Source: Winogradskyella sp.
GTDB lineage: Bacteria > Bacteroidota > Bacteroidia > Flavobacteriales > Flavobacteriaceae
Direction: 5' to 3'
Length of the DNA stretch: 64,000 bases
NCBI RefSeq assembly: GCF_028282165.1
Contig: NZ_JANQIM010000005.1
Span: 248,001 to 312,000 of the forward strand
Shown here piece by piece: positions 42,171 through 49,569 of this stretch. The translations under genes and the position numbers were made by a program. Under the pieces are notes generated by a model. It worked only from the letters and a program-made list of their open reading frames with translations. It did no database searches and was not told the origin of the DNA. Positions within the stretch are counted from its first letter, which is position 1; each line of letters opens with the position of its first letter.

Positions 42171-42219
42171 GACCAAATGCATCTTGTTTTTTTGTCAACC
42201 AAAACTTTGGCATTTGGTC
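42171..42219. repeat. Inverted repeat upstream of the Trp-ended lipoprotein gene
   Basis: GACCAAATGC at 42171-42180 and GCATTTGGTC at 42210-42219 form perfect 10-bp arms around a 29-nt loop. It lies 30 bp upstream of the candidate -7 box. It may be an operator pair or the ybaB 3'-end hairpin. Confidence 0.4.
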
Positions 42220-42250
42220 TAAAAAAAATGTTAAATGGTGCGTTAAAATA

Positions 42251-42258
42251 TATATTTG
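42251..42258 (+). promoter_or_regulatory. Candidate -7 box of the lipoprotein gene
   Basis: TATATTTG matches TAnnTTTG, 34 bp before the ATG at 42292. No clear -33 TTTG. Confidence 0.4.
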
Positions 42259-42291
42259 TTTCATTATTAATGCTATTAACCTAATATAATT

Positions 42292-43497
42292 ATGAAACAA
42301 TTATCTAAATTAATCTTGTTAGCGATGCTCGTAATATTAGCATCGTGTCAAAATGAATCCACGGAAGAACAAGCTGCTGAAGAACAACAAGCTGTTCTAC
42401 GTTTTGATGACAAAGGCAACGTTATATCTGACGGTGAAGAGGACAAAGAACTAATCTTTACAGCAACTAGTGAAGATATGGCCAATCCTAACTTGGATAT
42501 GATAGGTGCTGCCAACGCAGACAACTCTGCAGCTGTTGCACAAGTCTATGATGTTATTGATGCCGATAGAGCACCTTTTGGCCACATTCAACCAGTTTCA
42601 AATTTCTGGTGGTCAGAAACTCCTGAAGGTGATGACTACTTTGATCCAACCACTTATTTTGGTTCACCAGATGGTGAAAACCTTGTATTTACTGAATATA
42701 CAGATGGTACTGCTCACTTAGTAGGAACTTCAGTATCTGGTACTTGTGTTTTGACAATAGATGTTTGGTTTAAGGATAAAAGATCTTGGGATGAGTGGCA
42801 AGCAATTGGTGGAGGCCACAAAAAAGAAGGTACTGCAGGTAATGCATCTAACTCTGAAGATATGCACTTCTACATTGTAGACCACACAAGAAGTACTGTA
42901 GTAGCAGAAGGTGGTGATTGTGTGCAAGAAGGTACATTTGGTTTAACCCAAAGACCTGATCCAAACGATCCTAACACACCTAATTACGGATCTCACGTAG
43001 GCCCTGGTGGTGCAAACTACGACTCTAATATAGGAGAAGTAGGATTAAGTAGCTGGGGATGGTTAATCGACCCTGTATCTTGCGATCCATTATGGTTAAC
43101 GGATTTTAACTTCAGAATTGTACCTAGACCAGATGAGTGCGATGACTGTATTGGTAAAGTTAATAAATTAACATTCAAGTGGGATTGGCATAATGACCAC
43201 AGAGTTAGAATTTACCAACGCTACGAGAACACACGTCACGCTACCAAAATATTCGATAGTGTAGTTGGCGAAGACGAGCACTTCACTATACATGGTGCTA
43301 ATTCTAACGGTACTTTTGGTAAATGGGTTTACATTTTTGTTGGTAACTGTTACTATACAAAGTTTAAAACAAATTGTCACTTAAATATTGGACCTGGCTA
43401 CAGACGTGGTGTCATTGAAGTCGTAAGTGGAACAAGTACCCATGGTGGCGAATTATGTGAATACGAACCGCCTCATCACTGGTGCTGGTGGTGGTAA
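42292..43497 (+). CDS. Lipoprotein of unknown function with a Trp-rich C-terminus
   Basis: 401 residues. The lipobox is ILASC (Cys19), followed by an acidic, Gln-rich linker. The mature protein has eight or more cysteines in pairs (GTCVL, GDCVQ, SCDP, ECDDC, NCYYTKFKTNC, ELCEYEPPHHWCWWW) which may form disulfides, and an Asp/Asn-rich centre (PDPNDPNTPNYG). The centre has beta-rich segments such as VNKLTFKWDWHNDHRVRIYQRYENTRHATKIF. No known domain is recognised. It probably sits at the outer membrane surface. It has its own promoter and a strong terminator. Confidence 0.8.
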   Translation: MKQLSKLILLAMLVILASCQNESTEEQAAEEQQAVLRFDDKGNVISDGEEDKELIFTATSEDMANPNLDMIGAANADNSAAVAQVYDVIDADRAPFGHIQPVSNFWWSETPEGDDYFDPTTYFGSPDGENLVFTEYTDGTAHLVGTSVSGTCVLTIDVWFKDKRSWDEWQAIGGGHKKEGTAGNASNSEDMHFYIVDHTRSTVVAEGGDCVQEGTFGLTQRPDPNDPNTPNYGSHVGPGGANYDSNIGEVGLSSWGWLIDPVSCDPLWLTDFNFRIVPRPDECDDCIGKVNKLTFKWDWHNDHRVRIYQRYENTRHATKIFDSVVGEDEHFTIHGANSNGTFGKWVYIFVGNCYYTKFKTNCHLNIGPGYRRGVIEVVSGTSTHGGELCEYEPPHHWCWWW

Positions 43498-43553
43498 ACC
43501 AATAAAGAAATATCCCTTACAGCTATAAATAATTTAGCATTAATAAGGATAAA

Positions 43554-43585
43554 AGAAGGGAGCCAAAATGGCTCCCTTCTTTTTT
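43554..43585. terminator. Strong terminator
   Basis: AGAAGGGAGCC-AAAAT-GGCTCCCTTCT, a perfect 11-bp stem followed by T6 on the plus strand. The A-rich 5' side makes it usable on the minus strand for the glycosyltransferase pair as well. Confidence 0.85.
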
Positions 43586-43641
43586 GTCTATATATATTAA
43601 AAAAACAGAGGCCTAAAACCTCTCAATATATGTTTTAAAAT

Positions 43642-44649
43642 TTATCTAAGTAATGGATTAAAAAGTCTGAAAAGTGAATAAAAGATAGGTCTATGATTAA
43701 ACAACCTTGTTAAAACAGCATAAGCAAGGCCGTTGTAATCAACACCAACAAATTCGGTCATTGGGTAAGCATTCGTAGTGGAGAGTTCATTCATGGTTGG
43801 CTTAATCTTTTCTAATGCTATCGTAGATCTCAACATTCTTACCATCATAAAAAACACAAAAGATTGTTGTCTGGTTCTTAGACGCTTTATACAATCTGGG
43901 TTTACATGCTTTGCTTCTAAATCTGTAATCATAGATTCAAAAACCATTGCCGCGTTTCTATTATCATCAATAACACGTAGATAGTGAGACGGTTCTTTGC
44001 TCTTCATGGCTGAACCTTTGACTATGACATGTCTATGACTATCTAAGGGAAAATTAGCCATTTGGTTAGCTTGAATAAATAATTGTGCTGTAAGAATTGC
44101 ATCTTCCATCCATCTGCCTTCTATGAATCGTATTTGTGCTTCCTTAATAAAACTATGCTTTATTAAGTACCACCAAACCTCATTTTGAAAACGAAAATTA
44201 GCTATGTAATCAATACCGTTGTAAATAGTTGAAAGTTCTATATTATCATGCAGGTTACTTTCTGTTTGTAAAACGGAGTTTTCAACAGATTTTGAACCAA
44301 ATGTTAATATATCTAAAGTGTTACTTTCTGTAACATCCAACAAAATAGGTAAAGTTCTATCGGCAAGGTAATCATCAGGATCTATAAAATAAATATAGTC
44401 TCCTTTTGCCAATGACAATCCTTTATTCCTTGCACTACCTACACCTCCATTTTCTTTTGAAAAAACACGTATGCTAGAATTAGCTTCCACATATGCATTA
44501 GCAATATCCAAACTATTATCTGTAGATCCATCATTGATAATCAAAATTTCGTAATCATTTGGATCTAAACCTTGTCGCAGTAGACTATCTAAACACGTTG
44601 GAAGAAATTCTCCAGAATTATAGAGAGGGATTATAATACTTAGTCTCAT
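43642..44649 (-). CDS. Family 2 glycosyltransferase, second of a pair
   Basis: 335 residues. MRLSIIIPLYNSGEFLPTCLDSLLRQG at the start, EILIINDGSTDNS at about 34-46 and FIDPDDYLADR near 90 give the GT-A nucleotide- and metal-binding motifs. The C-terminal 100 residues are helical and basic, with no transmembrane segment. The protein is a clear relative of the neighbouring glycosyltransferase, and the two probably act on one surface glycan. Donor and acceptor are unknown. A gap of 19 bp separates it from the upstream gene. Confidence 0.92.
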   Translation of the reverse strand: MRLSIIIPLYNSGEFLPTCLDSLLRQGLDPNDYEILIINDGSTDNSLDIANAYVEANSSIRVFSKENGGVGSARNKGLSLAKGDYIYFIDPDDYLADRTLPILLDVTESNTLDILTFGSKSVENSVLQTESNLHDNIELSTIYNGIDYIANFRFQNEVWWYLIKHSFIKEAQIRFIEGRWMEDAILTAQLFIQANQMANFPLDSHRHVIVKGSAMKSKEPSHYLRVIDDNRNAAMVFESMITDLEAKHVNPDCIKRLRTRQQSFVFFMMVRMLRSTIALEKIKPTMNELSTTNAYPMTEFVGVDYNGLAYAVLTRLFNHRPIFYSLFRLFNPLLR

Positions 44650-44668
44650 GGGTTTGCTACTAAGCTAT

Positions 44669-45685
44669 TTATTTAATAGATTTTGAAAATATACGTCTCA
44701 CAGAAATTAAAAAATACAACATAGATGCGTTGTTTAAAATTTTTCTCAATATACGATATTGAAAAGTATTATAGCGGAATCTATTAAAATCATTCATCGG
44801 ATAAGCACCTACGTCTTTAAACTTTGTAATTGTAGCTTTCATATAACTGAGACTAAACGGGCCTCTTAGCATTTTAGTGATATTAAAAAAAGTAAACACA
44901 TCCCTTCTATGGGATAAGTTCTGTACCAGAACTTCGGAAGAAGATTGCGACTTAACCGTATTTATCAGTTTACTCTTATTCAAGATCATCATCTGCATAT
45001 ATTCTAAGCGCTTACGGACGATCTCTAAATCTTTACTTCGCATTATAGAATCTCCAGATTGCACATAACGATGAATAGAAATATCAAAATACCCGACTTT
45101 TTTTGCCTCTAAAAACATCTTCAATGTAAAAGTGACATCTGCATTGTACTGATTACTGTTAAAGGCTAGATTGTTTTCAGACAAAAAACCGCTCCGCACA
45201 AAATACCACCATGGCTCATGTCGCATTAATGGATAGGCTTCTAAAAAAGCCAAGCCATCATAAAGTGTTAGATGCTTTTTAGAGATTAATTCGTTCAGTG
45301 CTATGTTCTCAAGCGATGAGGTCTCTTGTGTTTTAAACCCAATAACATCCAAATTGTTTTGCTCAGCACAGTCAAGTAGTTCTTTCAAACAATTATGTAC
45401 AATATAATCGTCAGCATCAAGATTATAGATATAGTCCCCTTTCGCTAGCTTTAAAAGTTTATTTCTTGTATTGTAGGCACCAGAATTTGGTTCCTTGTGC
45501 AGTTTAATATTTTTATGGTTTTTTATAAATTCAGAGACAATATCTACCGAGTTGTCTTTTGAGCCATCGTCCATAATGATAATCTCATAATCGTCCTCTG
45601 GTATATTTTGATGGATTAAACTCTCTAAACAATTGCCAATATAATCCTTGGCGTTATACATCGGAATAAGTATGCTAAGCTTCAT
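44669..45685 (-). CDS. Family 2 glycosyltransferase, first of a pair
   Basis: 338 residues from the ATG at 45685 (MKLSILIPMYNAKDYIGNCLESLIHQN). An earlier ATG at 45703 adds only six residues and is less likely. GT-A motifs are IIMDDGSKDNS and NLDADDYIVHN. Its C-terminus (YMKATITKFKDVGAYPMNDFNRFRYNTFQYRILRKILNNA) parallels the partner gene (LSTTNAYPMTEFVGVDYNGLAYAVLTRLFN), so the pair arose by duplication. The two genes lie on the same strand and probably form one operon. Confidence 0.92.
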   Translation of the reverse strand: MKLSILIPMYNAKDYIGNCLESLIHQNIPEDDYEIIIMDDGSKDNSVDIVSEFIKNHKNIKLHKEPNSGAYNTRNKLLKLAKGDYIYNLDADDYIVHNCLKELLDCAEQNNLDVIGFKTQETSSLENIALNELISKKHLTLYDGLAFLEAYPLMRHEPWWYFVRSGFLSENNLAFNSNQYNADVTFTLKMFLEAKKVGYFDISIHRYVQSGDSIMRSKDLEIVRKRLEYMQMMILNKSKLINTVKSQSSSEVLVQNLSHRRDVFTFFNITKMLRGPFSLSYMKATITKFKDVGAYPMNDFNRFRYNTFQYRILRKILNNASMLYFLISVRRIFSKSIK

Positions 45686-45773
45686 TGTTATGTATTTGGG
45701 CATAGCGAAAATATAAGTAATAGCCTACACATCTAAATATTCTCGTTAATGTGTTGAAGATAAGCTGTTAAAA

Positions 45774-46793
45774 TCACAATGTGCCTAATGTTTGTAATAG
45801 ACTATCGTGCATCATGTCCGTATAGTCTATATGTGTTACCATCCTTAATTTATTACTGCCCATACCAATGATGTGGATATCCTTCTTCTTTAGTGTATTC
45901 AAAAATGTTTGCTCATCCACATCATCATCCAATTCAAAAATAATGATATTGGTTTCTATGGGCTCAACCTTTTTAATATAAGACTTGCTTTTTAGCACCT
46001 CTCCTATTTCTTTGGCTCTTATATGGTCATCTGCTAATAAATCGAGATTTCTATTAATAGCATACAAGCCTGCAGCAGCTGCAAATCCTACTTGACGCAT
46101 TCCACCACCTAAAATTTTACGTACCCTAATGGCCCTTTGCATGATATCCTTTTTCCCTATTAAAACTGAACCCATTGGACAACCTAAGCCTTTACTCAAG
46201 CACACCGATATCGTATCAAACAAACCACCATAAGCCTTCGGACGTTCATTCTTCGCTACTAAGGCATTCCAAAGTCTAGCACCATCCAAATGATATCCTA
46301 ATGCGTGTCTATCAGCAATTTTTCTTATACGCTTAAGCTCTTCAAAATCCCAACAGGCACCACCGCCTTTGTTAGTTGTATTTTCTATAGCGATCAAAGA
46401 GGTTAAAGGGCTATGGTAAAAATCTGGTGGATTAATGGACGCCTCAGCTTGTTCTGCCGTAAACATTCCTCTATGCCCGTCTATTAACTTACATGATATA
46501 CCACTATTAAAAGAGGCACCACCGCCTTCGTAGTTGTAGATATGTGCATATTTATCACATATCACCTGCTCCCCTGGATTGGTATGCAACTTTAAAGCAG
46601 CCTGATTGGCCATACTCCCAGAAGGAAAAAACAAGGCTTGATCCATACCAAAAAGCTCAGCCAAATGCTCCTCCAGAGCGTTCACCGACGGATCTTCTTT
46701 ATAAACATCATCGCCAACTTCTGCAGCCATCATATACTCTAGCATACCTTTACTAGGTTTGGTAACTGTATCACTTCTTAAATCAATAACCAT
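45774..46793 (-). CDS. Low-specificity L-threonine aldolase
   Basis: 339 residues from the ATG at 46793 (MVIDLRSDTVTKPS); an ATG at 46802 adds three residues. Fold-type I PLP enzyme cleaving threonine and allo-threonine to glycine and acetaldehyde. Typical features: GDDVYKEDPSVNALEEHLAELFGMDQALFFPSGSMANQAAL, DGARLWNA and the Schiff-base lysine in SVCLSKGLGCPMGS. It stands alone, divergent from prfB. Confidence 0.95.
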   Translation of the reverse strand: MVIDLRSDTVTKPSKGMLEYMMAAEVGDDVYKEDPSVNALEEHLAELFGMDQALFFPSGSMANQAALKLHTNPGEQVICDKYAHIYNYEGGGASFNSGISCKLIDGHRGMFTAEQAEASINPPDFYHSPLTSLIAIENTTNKGGGACWDFEELKRIRKIADRHALGYHLDGARLWNALVAKNERPKAYGGLFDTISVCLSKGLGCPMGSVLIGKKDIMQRAIRVRKILGGGMRQVGFAAAAGLYAINRNLDLLADDHIRAKEIGEVLKSKSYIKKVEPIETNIIIFELDDDVDEQTFLNTLKKKDIHIIGMGSNKLRMVTHIDYTDMMHDSLLQTLGTL

Positions 46794-46876
46794 AGAGATC
46801 AATAAAATATATAATCATAAAACTACGGAATTTCTAAAAAACCAATTCAAAATTATGCGACTTTAATACGACATCT

Positions 46877-46884
46877 TATATTTG
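46877..46884 (+). promoter_or_regulatory. Candidate -7 box of prfB
   Basis: TATATTTG matches TAnnTTTG, 18 bp before the ATG at 46903. Confidence 0.45.
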
Positions 46885-46902
46885 CAGAAATACTCATTAT
46901 TT

Positions 46903-48013
46903 ATGATAACATCAGATCAAATAAAAGATCTTAATTCCCGTCTAGACGCACTTAGACAGTATCTTTGACTTAGATGCCAAGCTCATAGAAATTGCCAACG
47001 AAGAAGAGCAAACTTTCGATCCCAATTTTTGGAACGACTCTAAAAAAGCCGAACAGGTGATGCGTTCCATTAGAGAAAAGAAAGGTTGGGTTAATGATTT
47101 TGATACTGCCAAAACGCTTTTTGAAGATTTAGAAGTCATCTACGAGTTCTATAAAGAAGATGAAGCTCCTATGGAAAATGTTGAGGCTCGCTACGAAAAG
47201 GCCATCAATGCCATTGAGAAACTCGAATTCAAAAACATGCTTTCGGAAGAAGGTGATAGCTTAAGTGCTGTTTTGCAGATTACAGCCGGCGCTGGTGGTA
47301 CCGAATCTTGCGACTGGGCAAGTATGCTGATGCGCATGTATTTAATGTATGCAGAGAAAAGTGGCTTTAAAGTTAAAGAACTCAACCATCAGGAAGGTGA
47401 TGTTGCGGGTATTAAAACCGTAACCCTAGAAATTGAAGGCGACTATGCTTTTGGGTGGCTAAAGGGAGAAAACGGTGTCCACCGATTGGTAAGGATTTCC
47501 CCTTTTGATAGTAATGCCAAGCGGCATACCAGCTTTGCTTCGGTTTATGTATACCCATTGGTCGATGATTCCATTGAAATAGAAATCAATCCTGCCGATA
47601 TAGAAATTACAACAGCACGCTCTAGTGGCGCCGGTGGTCAGAATGTAAATAAGGTAGAGACCAAAGTGCAATTATTGCACAAGCCCACCGGTATACAAAT
47701 TCAATGTTCAGAAACCAGGTCCCAACACGATAACCGTGCAAGGGCACTTCAGATGTTAAAATCGCAGTTGTACGAGATAGAACTGCAAAAACAAATGGCA
47801 CAGCGCGACGATATAGAAGCCAGTAAAATGAAAATTGAATGGGGAAGCCAAATACGAAACTATGTCATGCACCCCTATAAATTGGTTAAGGATGTACGTA
47901 CTGCCCATGAAACTGGTAATGTCGATGCCGTAATGGATGGAGAAATAGAACCCTTTCTAAAGGCTTACTTAATGATGATGGGGCAACAAGAAGAAAACAC
48001 AGGAGCATTATAA
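46903..48013 (+). CDS. prfB: Peptide chain release factor 2 with programmed +1 frameshift
   Basis: The true gene starts at ATG 46903, reads [21 protein letters not shown] and meets an in-frame TGA at 46966-46968. Moving forward one base at CTT-T-GAC continues as [22 protein letters not shown] and runs to 48013, about 369 residues. This is the conserved RF2 autoregulation: low RF2 makes ribosomes pause at UGA and shift. The anticodon-like tripeptide SPF ([11 protein letters not shown]) and the catalytic GGQ ([11 protein letters not shown]) are intact. The HAD phosphatase gene starts directly after the stop codon. Confidence 0.95.
46954..46969 (+). promoter_or_regulatory. RF2 recoding site with altered Shine-Dalgarno-like element
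   Basis: AGACAGTATCTTTGAC. The slippery CTT followed by TGA-C is canonical. The internal stimulator that reads AGGGGG in enterobacteria is AGACAG here, keeping the 3-nt spacing (TAT) but little pairing potential with the anti-Shine-Dalgarno. Confidence 0.8.
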
Positions 48014-48631
48014 ATGAAAACAATAGATACGATAATATTTGATTTAGGAGGTGTTTTAATCGATTGGAATCCAGAATATGTATATCTAGATGTCTTTCAA
48101 GGGAATCGCGAAAAGATGCAATGGTTTTTCGATAATATCTGTACTCAAGACTGGAACGAAAATCAAGATGCGGGTTACCCTATGCAAAAAGCCACCGAAG
48201 AGCGCGTAGCCCTATTCCCAGAATATGAAGACCTTATAAGAATGTTCTATGGTAGATGGACAGAAATGCTGGGGGATGCAATTGAAGGTACAGTCTCTAT
48301 TTTAAAACAGTTTGTTGACAGCCCTAATTATAAAGTCGTAGCACTTACCAATTGGAGTCATGAAACCTTTCCCATTGCTTTAGAAAAATTTGAATTTCTG
48401 CATTGGTTTGAAGGCATTATTGTTTCGGGTGAAGAAAAAACCAGAAAACCGTTCAGGGAAATTTATGAGCTCACCCTAAATCGTTTTCATATTACAGCCG
48501 AAAACGCTGTGTTTATTGATGATAACTTAAGAAATGTAAAAGCTGCGGAAGTTCTGGGCATTAATGGCATACATTTTGAATCACCTCAGCAGTTACAAAA
48601 CCAATTACAAACCTTAGATATTAACGTTTAA
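48014..48631 (+). CDS. HAD-superfamily phosphatase (YihX-like)
   Basis: 205 residues, cytoplasmic. Motif I is IIFDLGGVLIDW with nucleophile Asp10, motif II is VVALTNWSHET and motif IV is AVFIDDNLRNVKAA. The DxGGV form and an N-terminal helical cap (NPEYVYLDVFQGNREKMQWFFDNICTQDWN) resemble the YihX group of sugar-phosphate phosphatases. The ATG begins on the base after the prfB stop, so it is cotranscribed and translationally coupled. The actual substrate cannot be told. Confidence 0.92.
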   Translation: MKTIDTIIFDLGGVLIDWNPEYVYLDVFQGNREKMQWFFDNICTQDWNENQDAGYPMQKATEERVALFPEYEDLIRMFYGRWTEMLGDAIEGTVSILKQFVDSPNYKVVALTNWSHETFPIALEKFEFLHWFEGIIVSGEEKTRKPFREIYELTLNRFHITAENAVFIDDNLRNVKAAEVLGINGIHFESPQQLQNQLQTLDINV

Positions 48632-48632
48632 T

Positions 48633-48974
48633 ATGATCACCATTTATCATAATCCCAGATGTCGAAAATCTAGAGAAGGCTTGGCTTTACTAGAAGACTC
48701 TGGCCAACCTTTTGAAGTGATAAAGTACCTAGACCAACCTTTGTCGAAAGATGATTTAAAGGAAATAATTGCTAAATTAGACATACAACCAATAGATTTA
48801 ATTCGAAAGAATGAAGCCATTTGGAAATCGGACTATAAAGGCAAAGTCCTTTCCGATGAAGATATTATTGAGGCTATGGTAAAACACCACAAGCTTATTG
48901 AACGACCAATAGTTGTTAACAACGATAAAGCCGTTATAGGCAGACCAAAAGAAACAATATTAGATATTATTTAA
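48633..48974 (+). CDS. ArsC/Spx-type arsenate reductase-like protein
   Basis: 113 residues, thioredoxin-like fold. ITIYHNPRCRKSR carries the single active cysteine (Cys10) of the ArsC family with the following Arg/Lys/Ser, and the arsenate-binding end VVNNDKAVIGRPKETIL is present. The protein fits the glutaredoxin-dependent ArsC or YffB group. There is no ars operon nearby, so a housekeeping thiol role is equally possible. It lies 1 bp after the HAD phosphatase gene. Confidence 0.9.
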   Translation: MITIYHNPRCRKSREGLALLEDSGQPFEVIKYLDQPLSKDDLKEIIAKLDIQPIDLIRKNEAIWKSDYKGKVLSDEDIIEAMVKHHKLIERPIVVNNDKAVIGRPKETILDII

Positions 48975-48977
48975 GTT

Positions 48978-49445
48978 ATGAAAAAAACAATATTAGTCAT
49001 CCTGGCACTTATCTTAGGTGTTAGCACCTATGCGCAAAGAAGGGACAGAATGGGTAACCCAATTATCCCTAGAGAGCCTACCGAAGAAGAAATTGCAAAA
49101 TATGAGCGTTTGATGGAAGAACGCAAAGACGAATTTATTGCCAACTTTATAACCACGTTAGAAGCAGACGATTTTCAGAAGGAGATTATAAAGCAGTATC
49201 TCAATTCGTATTTTGATGCTAAAGGCGAGCTTATGAAGGTGAGATACGAAAGAAGTTTTGATCGCCAAGAAGCCATAAAAAAACTAGACAATAACCACTT
49301 TAAAGAATTAGAAGAACTTATCTCCGAATCGGACATGGCAAAGATCAAAGAAATGATCAAAGGAGATTTTAATGAAAAGGAAGTAAAAAAGAAAAAAAGG
49401 AAAAAGAAGAAGAAAAAGAATAAGAAAGATAGCGACGAAGGCTAA
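48978..49445 (+). CDS. Exported helical protein with a poly-Lys tail
   Basis: 155 residues with a signal peptide (residues 1-19, STYAQ). The mature part is helical and charged (EEIAKYERLMEERKDEFIANFITTLEADDFQKEIIKQYL), resembling CpxP/Spy-like periplasmic helices without their LTxxQ motif. The C-terminus is a run of lysines (KKKKRKKKKKKNKKDSDEG). Unknown function; it is the last gene of the prfB operon, 3 bp after the ArsC-like gene. Confidence 0.78.
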   Translation: MKKTILVILALILGVSTYAQRRDRMGNPIIPREPTEEEIAKYERLMEERKDEFIANFITTLEADDFQKEIIKQYLNSYFDAKGELMKVRYERSFDRQEAIKKLDNNHFKELEELISESDMAKIKEMIKGDFNEKEVKKKKRKKKKKKNKKDSDEG

Positions 49446-49529
49446 ATTAAATAAAAAACTCAAATACCCGAATTGACAATCCCTATTTCCCTTTAACATA
49501 AGATTAACCTAAGTCACCACAAGTAGTTC

Positions 49530-49537
49530 TATTTTTG
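49530..49537 (+). promoter_or_regulatory. Candidate -7 box of the TonB-dependent receptor gene
   Basis: TATTTTTG matches TAnnTTTG, 33 bp before the GTG start at 49570. Confidence 0.45.
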
Positions 49538-49569
49538 CGCATCTAAAATGCATAAAACACGGATACCTT

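Noticed and set aside
43642..45685. A larger surface-polysaccharide gene cluster around the GT2 pair
   Set aside because: Only two glycosyltransferases are present; neighbours are a lipoprotein and threonine aldolase, with no flippase, polymerase or sugar-nucleotide genes.
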